The notes under the pieces are model-generated. The model was not told the origin of the DNA. It ran no database searches and saw nothing but the letters and a program-made list of their open reading frames with translations. The translations under genes were made by a program, and so were the position numbers. From Zygnema cylindricum (Eukaryota > Streptophyta > Zygnematophyceae > Zygnematales > Zygnemataceae): a stretch of DNA of 64,000 bases. Positions 36,640 through 48,470 of this stretch are shown piece by piece. The stretch spans positions 221,511 through 285,510 of the forward strand of contig JBBHKE010003410.1 of assembly GCA_037447655.1 (NCBI GenBank), read 5' to 3'. Each line of letters opens with the position of its first letter. Position 1 is the stretch's first letter.

Positions 36640-36644
36640 TCAAG

Positions 36645-38842
36645 AGTGGTTGTCACTCCTTGTAGTCCGCCAACGCACCTCCTAAAAGGTAGTTGACCAT
36701 CATTGGGAAAAGAGTGGTCTGGGTGTCATCAGGAAGGCTCCGCCCCTACATTTATTGATTTCAGAGTGGGTGAAAGATTTCCACAACAATTCAAAATCAA
36801 AGAAAGCGATCCCCGAGCTATCTTCGTAAAGATCCTTATGTCCCCCATTTCTTTTTTTTTCCGCGGCAAGGTTGGTAAACTGTGGAGAGGATGGCCTGGT
36901 AGGACAAACAAATTGAGCGAGTGAGATGACTCGTAGGTCCTAGTCTTCCGGATCGGAGTGGTCTCCTTATGCGGTAGAAAGTGCTGCTCTAGGAGGTGTG
37001 GATCCCCCTCCCGCTGAAGAAGTGCCTGCCCCTAAAAAAGTGGTTGGAGGAAGAGTGTTCCCTCAGAAGGGCCCCGGGCCCCTTGACTACGCAGGGTGTC
37101 CACCTCCGACGACTGGTCCGGTTGGGTGGGATCTGCAGATTTGGTAGAATACAACGGGAGGACTAAGAGGATGGCCCCGGACTGAGATATGGTGTATTCC
37201 CTTGGGCAGTTTGTCCAGATCTCGAGGAAGATAGAGCTTCTAACCTGGAGGAAGGTGAAGGCCAGTGAGGAGGAGAATATGCGGGAATAATGGTAGGGGC
37301 GGATGCGACCAGTGGACTGGGCAACGACCTAAGAAGTGAGGTAGTAATATCACTAGGCTCAAATGTGGGTCTCGAGGACTGAGAGGATGGTGGTGGAGGA
37401 GGAGAGGTGGGAAGAGTTGGGGAAACTTGGGGAGTTGGTGAATGAGGGGTTGACGGTCTCAAGGGGATGTGATTTCTCTCGTCCGGTTGTAACTTCACCA
37501 AGGCTTCCATGGCTGAAGAGACCTCCACAAGGACAAAGTAGGCTCTTCTCGAGGAGCAGCAGCCAATTCAAAAGGTAAATTTGCACCCAAACCCTTCATT
37601 TTAGGTTATGTGATTTCCCCCTCTTCCTACTGAAGAGGAGGCTCTGGACCAATCTTCGAGGGAGGAATGTCGGGTGGAGTGCATGCGATAGGAGATTATT
37701 CTTGAGTTGGCACTTCGGAATGAGGTCTTGTCCTTAGCGAAAGAGGAACTTGCCCACTGAGAATCCCACCAGACCTACGCCAAGCGTCCCGAATAAGCTT
37801 CAATTCTTGTTCCTATAGATTCCACCTTTCTACCTCCAAGGCCTCCCAATCTACCGTGGCGGGTCCATCTTCGCTGTAGCCTTGCCTTGAGATTTTAGAA
37901 TATTCACTAGTTCCTAAGTCCTTTCAACTACACTAGTCAGATATGCCATCCCCAAACCCGAAAATTTTGGGAATTAGGCTTGGTCCGCCACCATCCTTCA
38001 GACAAATCTTCTTGTCCTGTTCTCGTAAACTATGGATACATAGGTTCGGATTGCCAAAGCCCTCCGAAAAGGCGAACAAGCGGTGCTACCGGAAAAGGTT
38101 TTCGAAAGGAAGCTGACATTGGGGGTGGGGAGGTCTCTTCTTTGGGAAGAGGGGCGAATTTTTCCTTATTGTCTCGATTCTCGAACCTCTTCCCCTTCCA
38201 TGGATATCGCCATTCCCTCCTGCCAGTCCCTTCTCCTTGACAAGAACGCGAAGAAGTACGTCCCTTGGATGGCCTGTTGGTAGTAGTACCCTGGGAGGAA
38301 GATGGAGGAGGACAAGGATAGGGAGCCCTCCGGGGCCAATCCTGAACCGATTGTGAAGAACTACTCTCTGAAGAGCTGCTTCAAATCTCCACCACCCCTC
38401 CCACAAGTCTAACCACCCTGGCTCGATTTGTCCGGGCCACTCTCTGTACCAACTTCTTCTTCACCTTCAACCCATGGAAGTCGTGAATTGCAAGGAGTTC
38501 CTTACGACCAGGGCGACGTGAATCCGCTAACAGCGCGGGGTAAATACGGATTTCGGCCCTGGGTGTCTTAGATCGAGTATGAAACCCGACTTTCGGAAGA
38601 GGACCCAAATTGGGCTCCCTATAGGCTAAGCTCTTTGGGCGGGACTTGGGAGATACTTTGTTCCTTTCCTTGGCCTGGACCATGACTTCCTTCCTTTCCG
38701 CGGCAAAAGCCTTTGCGGCCTCAGCCAAGGATGGGAAATGTTTGGGAGTTAAGCTAGGAGGAGATGGAGAAGATGGGGCCCCAGATAGTTCCTTGGCCGG
38801 AGAATCAAAGACGGACGCCATTGGTACAAATACCTCGAACAC
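36645..38842 (-). pseudogene. 5' open-frame region of the gypsy element (ORF1-like), unrecognised
   Basis: Frames at 38842-38381 (153 codons, basic) and 37528-37163 (121 codons, Pro/Ser rich) lie upstream of gag on the element strand. Neither shows a motif I know. They may be the N-terminal part of gag or an extra ORF found in some plant-type gypsy elements. The region continues the element across the Copia insertion. Confidence 0.4.
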
Positions 38843-39029
38843 ATGAGACCCTTTTTCTTGTAAGGGCTTCTCTTGCCTTCCTTGCTCTCTAGATCCGATA
38901 TCCGAAGTATCTCCTCCCCCATGATTGCAGCAAGAAAGAGAAATGAAATAATAAATGGAACCCTAGCTCCCTTCCAAAAAGAAAGCTTCCATAGTCAAAG
39001 CTCCTTTCCCCTCTACTCCGAACGGACAG

Positions 39030-39515
39030 GTGGCTTTTTCAGTACTGTGTTTAATCACGGAAGTCTTTAACACTTGTTCCCTCAAACTCACTATTCGATC
39101 AAAAGAGGTTTGCGATCTCTCGACCGTAAGCAAAACAAAAGGTAACTACAAAGAAGATACAAGTGCACCACCACGTAGAAATATAGAAAGAAAGGTGGCT
39201 TTAACATTTGTTCCCTCAAAACCTAATGTTTTGATCAAAATGGGTTTGATCTATACTAGAAGCATCAAACAAAAGGTAACTAAAAACAAAGATACGTATG
39301 CACCACCACGTAGAAATATAGAAAGAAAGGTGGCTTTTAAAGTACTGTGTTTAATCTATTGGAAGTCTTTAACACTTGTTCCCTCAAAACCCACTGTTCT
39401 GATCAAAGGGGTTTGCAGTCTACTCCGACCAGGTAACGCCCAAACAAAAAGGTAACTACAAACGAAGATACAAATACACCACCACATAGAAATATAGAAA
39501 GAAATATGGTTGGTT
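39030..39515. repeat. three ~150-base tandem units inside repeat X
   Basis: The segment cttgttccctcaaa ... ggtaactac ... caccaccacgtagaaa recurs three times (starting about 39065, 39205 and 39370). The left copy of repeat X has only one, so the tandem expansion occurred on the right side. Confidence 0.85.
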
Positions 39516-40518
39516 GATTCAGATTTAACATTATCACCTTGCCCCATAAAATATAAAAAAAGATAGAATATATGAAATATGGCAATGCAAGCTCAACATA
39601 CCATGGAAATCAACAATGACAATGAGAAAAGGCGACCCCTCTCCCGATGGTACCGCAAATAGGTATGATCCTCCTTCACCCCTCGATATCCGCAACTCGG
39701 GAGCCACCGGACTCTTCTTGGTTTCCAACAACCAATAAGTCCAAAAATCACCCAAAGGAAAGGTAATGCCAACTACCCGTCCGGATTGTGATTTCCCACA
39801 CAAGACAGATCCAAAACCAAGATAGCAATAGAGTCAAAACAAAACAAAGATTCTCCAAAGAAGGTTTGTCGTAATTTCTGAGGGTGAGACAGTACTGAAA
39901 AAACAACCTGTCTCCTTCGGCCCCCAGTGCCTTATACATCAAAGTTTGTCCAATTATATGTCCAAAAGTCAAAGCCGTGCTAGAAACTATTGAGCGGCAA
40001 TCAAGTGTAACTGAATTGACATAAGACAAAATAATTGAACTACACTCGAGGCAAAAAGTTGTGCTCCTGACTGCGGCTAGATCCGCGGCCGAAAGTAATT
40101 ATTTATTCCACTATTATAAGACAAAGTACTGAAAAAGGACACGCAAGTGCCAGACTTTGACCTAAGGTAATTAATGGACCGAAATTCAGCTTACCTGAAA
40201 CGAATTCCTACTGACAGCTAACAACATAATCTAGACGACAATCTGAAAAGTTACGTCGCAATCCACAATGTACCCCCCACGAGGGTTGGGGGAAACTAGT
40301 CCCATGTAACGGAATTGCTATCTTTGAGACGGTAGATTTGGCCGCCCGGCCTCCGTTAAGCTCAAAATAAAGTGCGTCCCGCTCAGTTTGGTAAATACAA
40401 GGATCTCATCTGGCTTGGTGCACTCACTCCTTCGTACTCTGATGACCGTTTAGGTTAAAAAGGCCCCAGGAATCCTTGGTAATATAGAGGTGTGTCGGAA
40501 ACGCACACGAGCTTGACA
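39346..40518 (-). repeat. gypsy-element repeat X, right copy
   Basis: Matches 24703-25882, ending GAGCTTGACA at the same base. No Y repeat follows it, so the right terminus is incomplete or repeat X is itself the LTR end. Confidence 0.7.
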
Positions 40519-41880
40519 TCATTTCCAATTGCACGGTGGTCCTTATAACACTTGGATGAAAAATGTAAGCAATATGATATCATATGGATTTTTTCAATCA
40601 AAGAAAGGTTCGTCGTTGCGATTATACCTTACGTGGTATATTTTTTATGCCTTGAAAAAACGACCATCTATTCGCGACAATTTCGTCCGAGTGATTAAAC
40701 ATAGATATTAGCGAACACATACCTTCAACTTATGCATATGACTAACCTTCTACATGTTAAGTTTACATGGTATTATTTTGGGTTTGTGGTTTGTGTTCTA
40801 TGGAAGATGGGTAAACAATGTTGTCTTTTTAAATATACCACTTTTCAACAAAGTATTGTTTTACTATTTGAGTAGGCCGTATGCGTAGTTTTATAAAGGA
40901 AACGTGCGTGCATACATTGAACCACCCTCATAGTAGATGACTTATATTTTTTCGGAATATGTAAAAATTTACGATTGCAAAAAAAAAACATTTTTCGTAA
41001 ACATTACACATTACCGAATGCGATGACCACTCTCTTTTCAAAAGTGACATGTTACCTCCTACAGAAGGGACTATCTTACATTTTACATCGCCCACGTGAT
41101 TACCCTAAGGAGATTTAGGCTCGTATAAAAGATAGGGAGTCCACCAAAGATTGGATTTTATCGTTTTGTGCAATATAATTTGTTTTAAGCTTGTGGCTTA
41201 TGAGGCCACCAAATTTGTAAACCCCCTCCACGAGATTTTTTCCATTTATGTTTGATACTTGGACGAAGCCTCCAACACCCATTAGTTGAAGTAAAATCAC
41301 TCAGCCGATATTCTTGGTTATCGGTAACATTTATTGCAACTACATTTACGATGTGCAATGCCATGACATACCACCAGATTGTTACGTAAAGACGTAAAGA
41401 ACATGCGAATAACAAGTTCATATTTCCGCTTAGTGTTTAAAACAAAATGCTTTCTCCCCACCATCCAAAACTACGTCCGTAAAATATATTCAACAATCGT
41501 AGACCATTAATCATTTTTGTACGACTCTCATCTTTTACAATTGATATTGTTTGGTTTCATCTATAGATGGTATCGTGGAATTTGTCGAGGATAAAAGAAA
41601 TATCACAAACGAGGATGGGGGCCATCAAAAAAAAAAAATCACCTTGTTGATTGCGTAAGTGTTTGTTGTCTCATCTTTTAAGTATAAGTTGTGCTTCACA
41701 TAATGATACAAGCAATCCTTTGTAGTCCACTCAATTCTCCTCTTTATAGACGATTTGATAATCATAAGTCTAATGGTCCGTATGGACACACATTGATGGG
41801 TGATATCGTTGGCACCTGATGCGTTGACAATAAATTTGCGGCCCTAAATATATGGATTTTCATAAACACAACAGAAATCG
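40519..41880. other. no gene or recognised repeat
   Basis: AT-rich sequence with only short frames and none of the families seen elsewhere in the window. Possibly the original intergenic DNA. Confidence 0.5.
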
Positions 41881-41919
41881 TTGTGCCTTCCATTTCAATA
41901 AATTGTACAACACTGTGTG

Positions 41920-41925
<6 letters not shown>

Positions 41926-41953
<28 letters not shown>

Positions 41954-41963
41954 NNNNNNNNNN
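41926..41963. repeat. (TA)n run ending in a 10-base assembly gap
   Basis: TG and TA repeats lead straight into ten Ns (41954-41963). The gap size is nominal and the true TA length is unknown. Confidence 0.95.
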
Positions 41964-42429
41964 GTTCCTTTTTATTTTTATGCATTCTCTCTTGCTCTCT
42001 CTCTCATTAATGGTCATTTAGCGTCATTTATCTTTTTGTTCGTTTGTCCCTTATGTACTTATCATCACATGCGTAGGTCCTCTTTTACCGCCCTACGTAC
42101 AAGTCCTTTGGGCGACGATCTCTTTTTGTTCTACGTATTTTTATTTTTCCTTGTTTTGATTCTCTTTTGTATTTTGTTTTGTGTCGTTGTACTTTTGTCG
42201 CTTGACTCTACGTCATTACTTTAGATCTTAATTACTTTTGTACATTGTCGCCCTAAAGCCAATCCTTTAGAATCTAGACTACATACATTAGTATCTAGTC
42301 TAAATGCTAATCACGTAAACTTTCAAACACATTTAATAGAATCTAGACTATAATCTTTTGTTACAACGCACCAAAGTGCGCTTAGACTCTATTGTAATTA
42401 GCACTGTGTATTTTGTATATAAATGAATT

Positions 42430-43215
42430 TTCACCTAATGAAATTATCCCAAATTCAATTCAATTTCTCTTTTCAATGCATAGATCTTTCTCTTGTGTAT
42501 AATTTCACGGCGACCCCTTATCCACCTCCAGTAGGTTATACGTTCGGCCATACCACTTGTAATAGCATCCAGAAGTTTGATGGCCAAAACTTCTATTGTT
42601 GGTCTTTTTCACCCATGCATTTTTTCAAACACGAGAAGATTTGGGACCTCTTTATAGGAATTTCAAAACCGCATGTTCTTTCCTTTACTGATATGCTAGC
42701 AGAAAAAGCTAAAAAAAAATATTCGCGGCGCCTCCTCATCTGCCGAGGGTTGGAGTTGTCTCCAAGCGGCTTATGTTCAAACTGGATGGGTCGCCCGCCG
42801 AATTGAAAAACGAGCTTTTTTCAATTCCATGAAAAACCCTACAAACTCCATGCAAGACTGGATGTACGGTGAAATTGTCAGTCGAAAATTGCATCATAAT
42901 AGGCGTGCACCTTTAAGACGAGGAGCTCTCCACTACCCTTTTGAGAGGACTCATTGAAACCTTTTCCCATTTCATTTCTTTGTTTGACAATTTAGACCAA
43001 TCTATTATTTTTCACTCCCTTTGTACAAAACTTTTGGATGAAGAGACCAAAATTCTCTCTTTTTCTACTATAAATGCCTCTGATGCAAATGTTTTTCTTG
43101 TTGAAAATCAAAAATATAACTCAAGGGGGGTGCAACGTTTGTAGTGCTCTATCTACAAAGCCAAAGGACATGCCATTGAAAAATGCCGAAAGTTGGCTAG
43201 GCGCAAAGCCGCCGA
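42430..43215 (+). pseudogene. Copia gag remnant of a different family
   Basis: The frame has KFDGQNFYCWSF and HEKIWDLFIG, the start pattern of Copia gag, with later fragments (FISLFDNLDQSIIFHSL) in other frames. A zinc knuckle reading C-SIY-KAKGHAIEKC near 43144-43190 has tyrosine where the second cysteine should be. Several frameshifts occur. The sequence before it (42240-42420) may be an LTR end, but no partner was found. Confidence 0.7.
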
Positions 43216-43355
43216 GGCTTCCAATCCCCCTAAAAATGGAGGGAATGTCAACATTGCCCATGCCACACAACTAGTTCTTCCCACCCTCCCACTCCCGCTA
43301 CAACTGTCTTTCCCTCCAAATTTTCTTTATCCTTACCATTATAAAGTACATGCAT

Positions 43356-44266
43356 GCAACAATTTTATTTACATGTGGTTGTCGCAGTTTTGTTACTGTA
43401 ATCCTTGGGCGGCCGTGTGAATTGTTGTTTTTTTATGACTGTCGACGTTCGCAAGCGCGACACTTTTTGAACCGATCGTTACAATATATCGCAAGTCAAG
43501 TTGTTCGACGGATTGATCGTTAAAATTAAACTAAACGGTAGGTAGCTTGTACTAATCTGTTCTTAAAATGTACAAATTTTGACAAGGTGACGCAACTACC
43601 TTCGCGCAAGAAAAATTGTCATTGCGATTAGCAATTACCAAACAATATTGTTTGTGACTTTGTGTACTTTTTTCGGCCTTGTATAAGCTGGACAGTGTAA
43701 ACGGCGAACTGTAGGAGAAGTGATGTGATAGACAGCTGAACCCAATTGCGTCGAACAATATTGTTTGTGACTTTGTGTAATTTTCCCGGTCTTATACACC
43801 CTTCAAAGTACAAATGTCGAATTGTACTGTAGGTGGTGTGACATAAAGGTGAACCCAACTGCGTTTCTAAAAACTGTTTCTTAACATTTTGTGTAATTTC
43901 TTTGGTCCTGTACAAACTCGAAAGTACAAACGACAACTGAACTACGAGTGACGTGACGTCCAACTGAACCCAATTGCGTGTAACAATATCGTTTGAGAAT
44001 TGCTAATTGCAGAGACAATTTTTGCTGCGCGCAAGTAGTTGTCAAAAATTGTACAATTGAAGTACAGTATAGTACAAGTTACGTACCTTTGATTTCAAAT
44101 TTGACAGTTAATCTGTCGACCAACTTTGACAGGTGAAATATTGTACCGACAGTTAAAAATGTGTCACGCTTGCGAACGTTGACTGTCATAAAAAAAAACA
44201 ATTCACACGGCCGGCGCAGGTTTACGGTAACAAAACTGTGGCGACCACATGTAAATAAAATGGTTG
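43356..44266. mobile_element. foldback element with ~200-base inverted repeats and internal tandem units
   Basis: The arms start with ATTTTATTTACATGTGG on each strand and remain complementary for about 200 bases (43361-43560 against 44080-44262). Between them lie three ~112-base units (43640-43990), each with aacaatattgtttgtgac and ending aacccaattgcg or similar. No transposase frame is seen. A second, truncated copy lies at 48471-49453. Confidence 0.75.
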
Positions 44267-44329
44267 CGCGCAGGTAGTTTCCACTTCACCTGAGCTCCAA
44301 TGTTAGAGCACATATTGACATTTAACTTA

Positions 44330-45110
44330 GGGTGCGTCTCCATGTGCCAAAGAAAGGGTTTTTTTTTTGTTGTTTTCTTGTAAAACTTAGAGTCGTACCG
44401 CGTAAGTTTCAACTGTACAAAAAAATAGAAAAAAGGAGAAGTACATTTTGTGTCATCATCGAATTTAGGATGTACTACATGTTGTCTTTTTGTGTTTCTC
44501 GACCCATGGCCACGCCAAAAAACGTCATCTTGAAACTTTTCTATAAAAAACAGGGACGATGTGCTTTAAAACAAAGTATTTTTGAAAAACAAATAGGAAC
44601 ACGTATACGCACGTGTAAAAAAAATTACAAAAATTTCAAACGAATTCAATCGACGGCGAAAGGTACACTATTCGTTAAATTTTTTCCGTTTGCGTTCAGG
44701 TATGATGAGGCAAAGTACACAATTTGTTAAGTTTTGTCTGTTTGCGCCGGGTACGGATTTTATTTCGCCAAGGGTCTCAAGATTCCGATGCCATTTCACG
44801 TCGAGCGGGGAAGTGACGGAAAGGCAAAATGCATCTTCTTCAACCGTGAAACGACGCAGGCTGGAAGGCGGTACGTCTTCAATGTCACGAAAACTCATGC
44901 GACGTCACAAACAGCTACAAAAAATAACGTGCGTCATCACAGATTGTAGACGTTGACAGCTGTTACGTGCATTGTCAACGTATACAATTGTCACACCTTT
45001 AAGTAACTATGTCGTTGTTACACACAGGGACACCCGAAATCCGGATCCGCCGAATCTGCGCTAAAAATCAAAGTTATTTCTCTAAGTTTCCAGTACTTGG
45101 AGACGCACCG
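44330..45110. mobile_element. Tourist/Harbinger-like element, TTA target duplication
   Basis: 781 bases with inverted ends GGGTGCGTCTCCA and TGGAGACGCACCG, flanked by TTA on both sides (44327-44329 and 45111-45113). A TTA/TAA duplication with G-rich ends is typical of PIF/Harbinger-derived MITEs. No long coding frame is seen. Confidence 0.7.
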
Positions 45111-45428
45111 TTAGCTGCAAAAATGGAATCTAATCGCCGCACCGTTATGTTGAACTTGGACACAAATTAAAGGACGACTTCATATGTATAAATTAACACG
45201 CACGAAACGAAATTAACTTCGTACAAGATAAGAAAGCGTACCCGCCTCAAAATATCGATGAAACTAAATGATAAAAAAGCGCGTCGTCACGCTCGACCAA
45301 ATGAAGCCACACTATTTACGAATCAACATTCTTACGTTGACAACGTACTTTACATTGATTCACACTCACGTATAAAATGCGCACATAAAAACAAAATAAA
45401 GTACGCACTTAAATGCCAACATGTGCTC
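44786..45428. repeat. 643-base direct repeat, copy 1
   Basis: It starts CGATGCCATTTCACG and ends ACATGTGCTC, the same length as 46400-47042 with few substitutions. It covers the right half of the Harbinger-like element plus about 320 bases beyond it. Confidence 0.9.
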
Positions 45429-46399
45429 GGATAAAAAGTGTAATAGCATCTGACGGTCCAAATTTACGCGTACAACCTTGGAAATATATCTTTAATGATG
45501 TTTTCCTTGTAAAAAAACTAATTCTGTACGGACCTGTACAAATGGGTACAGCCGTCGGTAAAAAATCCCACTTTTTCGCTAATGGAAGGCCACCCTAAAA
45601 CAATAAACAAATTTTTTTCCAAGACACTCCACGCAGTCCTCGAAAGAGTCCATCGGGGTTTGATCTTGAAGGTCGATGCGCAGTGACGTCCATTCGGCCA
45701 TCTCCGGGAAACCATCAGACGTTAGGCACGGTTGCTCTCCACCGGCAAAATCTACACACGATGACTTTTGCGCATTTCGCTTTGCCTGGGCGTATCTGCC
45801 CGTCCTATCTTCAAGACAAGATTTCCTCGTACGGTTGTCCCATTTGGATTCCAACGCCCATATCGTCGAAGACAACACGTACCGCTGCTTTGTCTTAGGG
45901 TACTTTCGCATGTGCTAAAGTTACAGTCATTTTCTATCGTTTTCCTTTGTAACTTAGAAAAAAACGAGAAAATCTGCAACCATACAAAAAAAAAGGAAAT
46001 TAATACCGTACAAATTGCAACTTTAAATGTACTGTAGTTTGTCGTTTAGGTCGATGCAGTTTGTCGTCTAGCGAGTTTCGACCCATTTTCACGTCCTTCC
46101 AACTCATCTTCAAACTTGAAATCAAATCACCTCGCGAGGTGATTTTAATTAAAGTTTCAGGATGCGAGCTAATAGGCAAACGTTATAACACGTGCTGGAA
46201 GTTTTTTACTATTCCCGAGCGCGGAGTACCAAAAAAAAAACCAAATGCACGTTTACGGCATGTACGAACCGTATTCCGTGCGCTGTTTTCCGTACAGGGG
46301 CCGTGGAGGGGTCACGACCAACGGACGCCATTTCGCAAAAGCGTGAAGGCGCCTCCTTCCTTCCCCTCATATCCTTCCTCAACGTTCTTTGTCGTTACA
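45429..46399. other. spacer between the 643-base repeats, nothing recognised
   Basis: Short overlapping frames on both strands, none with a motif. It has the same base composition as the surrounding elements. Confidence 0.5.
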
Positions 46400-47042
46400 C
46401 GATGCCATTTCACGTCGAGCGGAGAAGCGACGCAAAGGCAAAATGCATCTTCTTCAACCATGAAACGACACAGGCTGGAAGGCGGTACGTCTTCAATGTC
46501 ACGAAAACTCATGCGACGTCACAAACAGCTACAAAAAATAACGTGCGTCATCACAGATTGTAGACGTTGACAGCTGTTACGTGCATTGTCAACGTATACA
46601 ATTGTCACACCTTTAAGTAACTATGTCGTTGTTACACACAGGGACACCCGAAATCCGGGTCCGCCAAATTTGAGCTAAAAAACAAAGTTATTTCTATAAG
46701 TTTCAAGTACATGGAGACGCACCGTTAGCTGCAAAAATGGAATCTAATCGCCGCACCGTTATGTTGAACTTGGACACAAATTAAAGGACGACTTCATATG
46801 TATAAATTAACACGCACGAAACGAAATTAACTTCGTACAAGATAAGAAAGCGTACCCGCCTCAAAATATCGATGAAACTAAATGATAAAAAAGCGCGTCG
46901 TCACGCTCGACCAAATGAAGCCACACTATTTACGAATCAACATTCTTACGTTGACAACGTACTTTACATTGATTCACACTCACGTATAAAATGCGCACAT
47001 AAAAACAAAATAAAGTACGCACTTAAATGCCAACATGTGCTC
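46400..47042. repeat. 643-base direct repeat, copy 2
   Basis: Second copy of 44786-45428. It is followed after four bases by a TA-flanked inverted-repeat element. It includes the right terminus of the Harbinger-like element but no left terminus. Confidence 0.9.
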
Positions 47043-47046
47043 TCTA

Positions 47047-47163
47047 GTGTTGGGTATCGAAGACCTATTGCCGATATTCGATATATATCGAATTTTAGGC
47101 ATCCGATAATCAATATATTTAATCCATGTACCGAGAAGCTAAATATCCGGATAATTATGCGAT

Positions 47164-47248
<85 letters not shown>

Positions 47249-47494
47249 TCCGATTTTTTTTTTCAACCCCCCGTGGTGTGGGCTCAGTCGGGGGAAGGGG
47301 GGGGGGGGGGGGGGGTCCCTACGTTTTCCGTACGGTTTTCCGTACTTGACTTGTACGGACACCCTTTTTTTGCGATATATATCGCGATAATTTATGTTGG
47401 TCCCGGTACGATATATGGAGGAGTCTGCTCGATCGATATTCGATATATCGAATATCGAAATTATCGCGATATGAATTTACCCGATACCCAACAC
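47047..47494. mobile_element. MITE-like element, termini GTGTTGGGTATCG
   Basis: 448 bases with ends GTGTTGGGTATCG and CGATACCCAACAC. The left flank is TA (47045-47046) and the right flank CA, probably a mutated TA. The interior holds a (TA)n run at about 47160-47246 and a G run at about 47290-47315, both of doubtful assembled length. Confidence 0.75.
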
Positions 47495-47496
47495 CA

Positions 47497-47877
47497 CACC
47501 GTGAATCGCTATTAGCGTACATGACGCTAATTGGGGTACCCTTTTTTTTGGGGCAAATTCTCAAATAGAATAAAGTACGCTAAATGATTTTGCACGTTAT
47601 AAGCACAGAAAATATAATAATATATAATTGCGTAAATATTTTCCGGCATTCGCAGATGTAAAAAAAACGCGACGGCGTACGATTTGAACAATTTCGTACA
47701 TTTACATGTTTTAGTGTGGACATATTATGTGCCGAAATTTTTTACAAAGCAGTTTACAAATTAGAGTACATGATAAATTAGTATCATGGTGTACCCGAAA
47801 AAACACAATTTACCGTAAAGTACGCTAATTGTTTCATTACGCTATATTTTTTATTACGCTAATAGCGATTCACGGTG
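47497..47877. mobile_element. MITE-like element A, termini CACCGTGAATCGCTATTAGC
   Basis: 381 bases with near-perfect inverted ends of about 21 bases. It abuts the previous element, sharing its CA/TA flank, and is followed by TA at 47878-47879. No coding frame is seen. Confidence 0.75.
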
Positions 47878-47917
47878 TAGTGCTCTCACATTGGAGCTCA
47901 CGTGAGGTGAGAAGCTA

Positions 47918-48456
47918 CACCGCGCATCGTTATTAGTGTCAACGACACTAATTTGGGTTCTTAAAATTTTGATTTTTTTCCTCTAATAGGATACATGATT
48001 TTAATTTTTCCTTGACGTTAATTATGGAACCGTACAAAATAGCGTAAAGGACGAATTACAATAATATCTAAATAGTGTGGTGTACGGTCGACGTCAGACC
48101 GTACACAAATGTACCTTTTCAAGTGAAAATTTTACAAAAAATGAGTTAAATCAGACGCGCACGCATAGGATCGTGCGCTAAAAAAACGGGATTGTTCTGA
48201 CACGTAAATTAGTCTTACATGTACGGATATTTAAATTTCACGACGGCGTACGATTTTTAATATTTTGTACGGATACATATATTAATGTATATAATTGTAC
48301 AACGAATATTCCATTTTTGCTGTTCACAAATTAGCATAAATGCCGAAATTAGAATACACCTTTTAAAAAAAAAAAAAAAATTTCTTAATTAGCGTCAATG
48401 ACGGTATATTTACTTCCACACTATTTAAACTTTGACACTAATAACGATGCGCGGTG
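47918..48456. mobile_element. MITE-like element B, termini CACCGCGCATCGTTATTAG
   Basis: 539 bases with ~23-base inverted ends and TA on both sides (47916-47917 and 48457-48458). The termini differ from element A/C at several positions but share the CACCG...ATCG...TATTAG pattern, so these are related subfamilies. Confidence 0.8.
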
Positions 48457-48470
48457 TACAGTATCTGGGC

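Larger units (their letters stand above)
24410..40518 (-). mobile_element. scrambled Ty3/gypsy-like LTR retrotransposon, interrupted by a Copia insertion
   Basis: On the - strand the order is ORF1-like region (38842 to 36730), gag (about 33505 to 32300), protease-like, RT, RNase H, integrase (to 26285), then a polypurine tract AAGAGGGGGGG near 26172. This is the Ty3 order with integrase last. Flanking direct repeats are present but unusual: a 285-base repeat at 24410-24697 and 25885-26169, and a ~1.2-kb repeat at 24703-25882 and 39040-40518. Every coding segment is broken by stops or frameshifts. Outer limits are tentative because no matching target duplication was found. Confidence 0.75.

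Noticed and set aside
41954-41963. Structure around the TA run and gap
   Set aside because: Ten Ns make any hairpin or repeat-length claim meaningless.
43640-43990. Tandem units considered as a CRISPR-like array
   Set aside because: Units are ~112 bases, diverged and without regular unique spacers, inside a foldback transposon of a eukaryotic genome.
47286-47316. Poly(G) run as a quadruplex regulator
   Set aside because: A homopolymer of doubtful length inside a MITE; no gene nearby to regulate.
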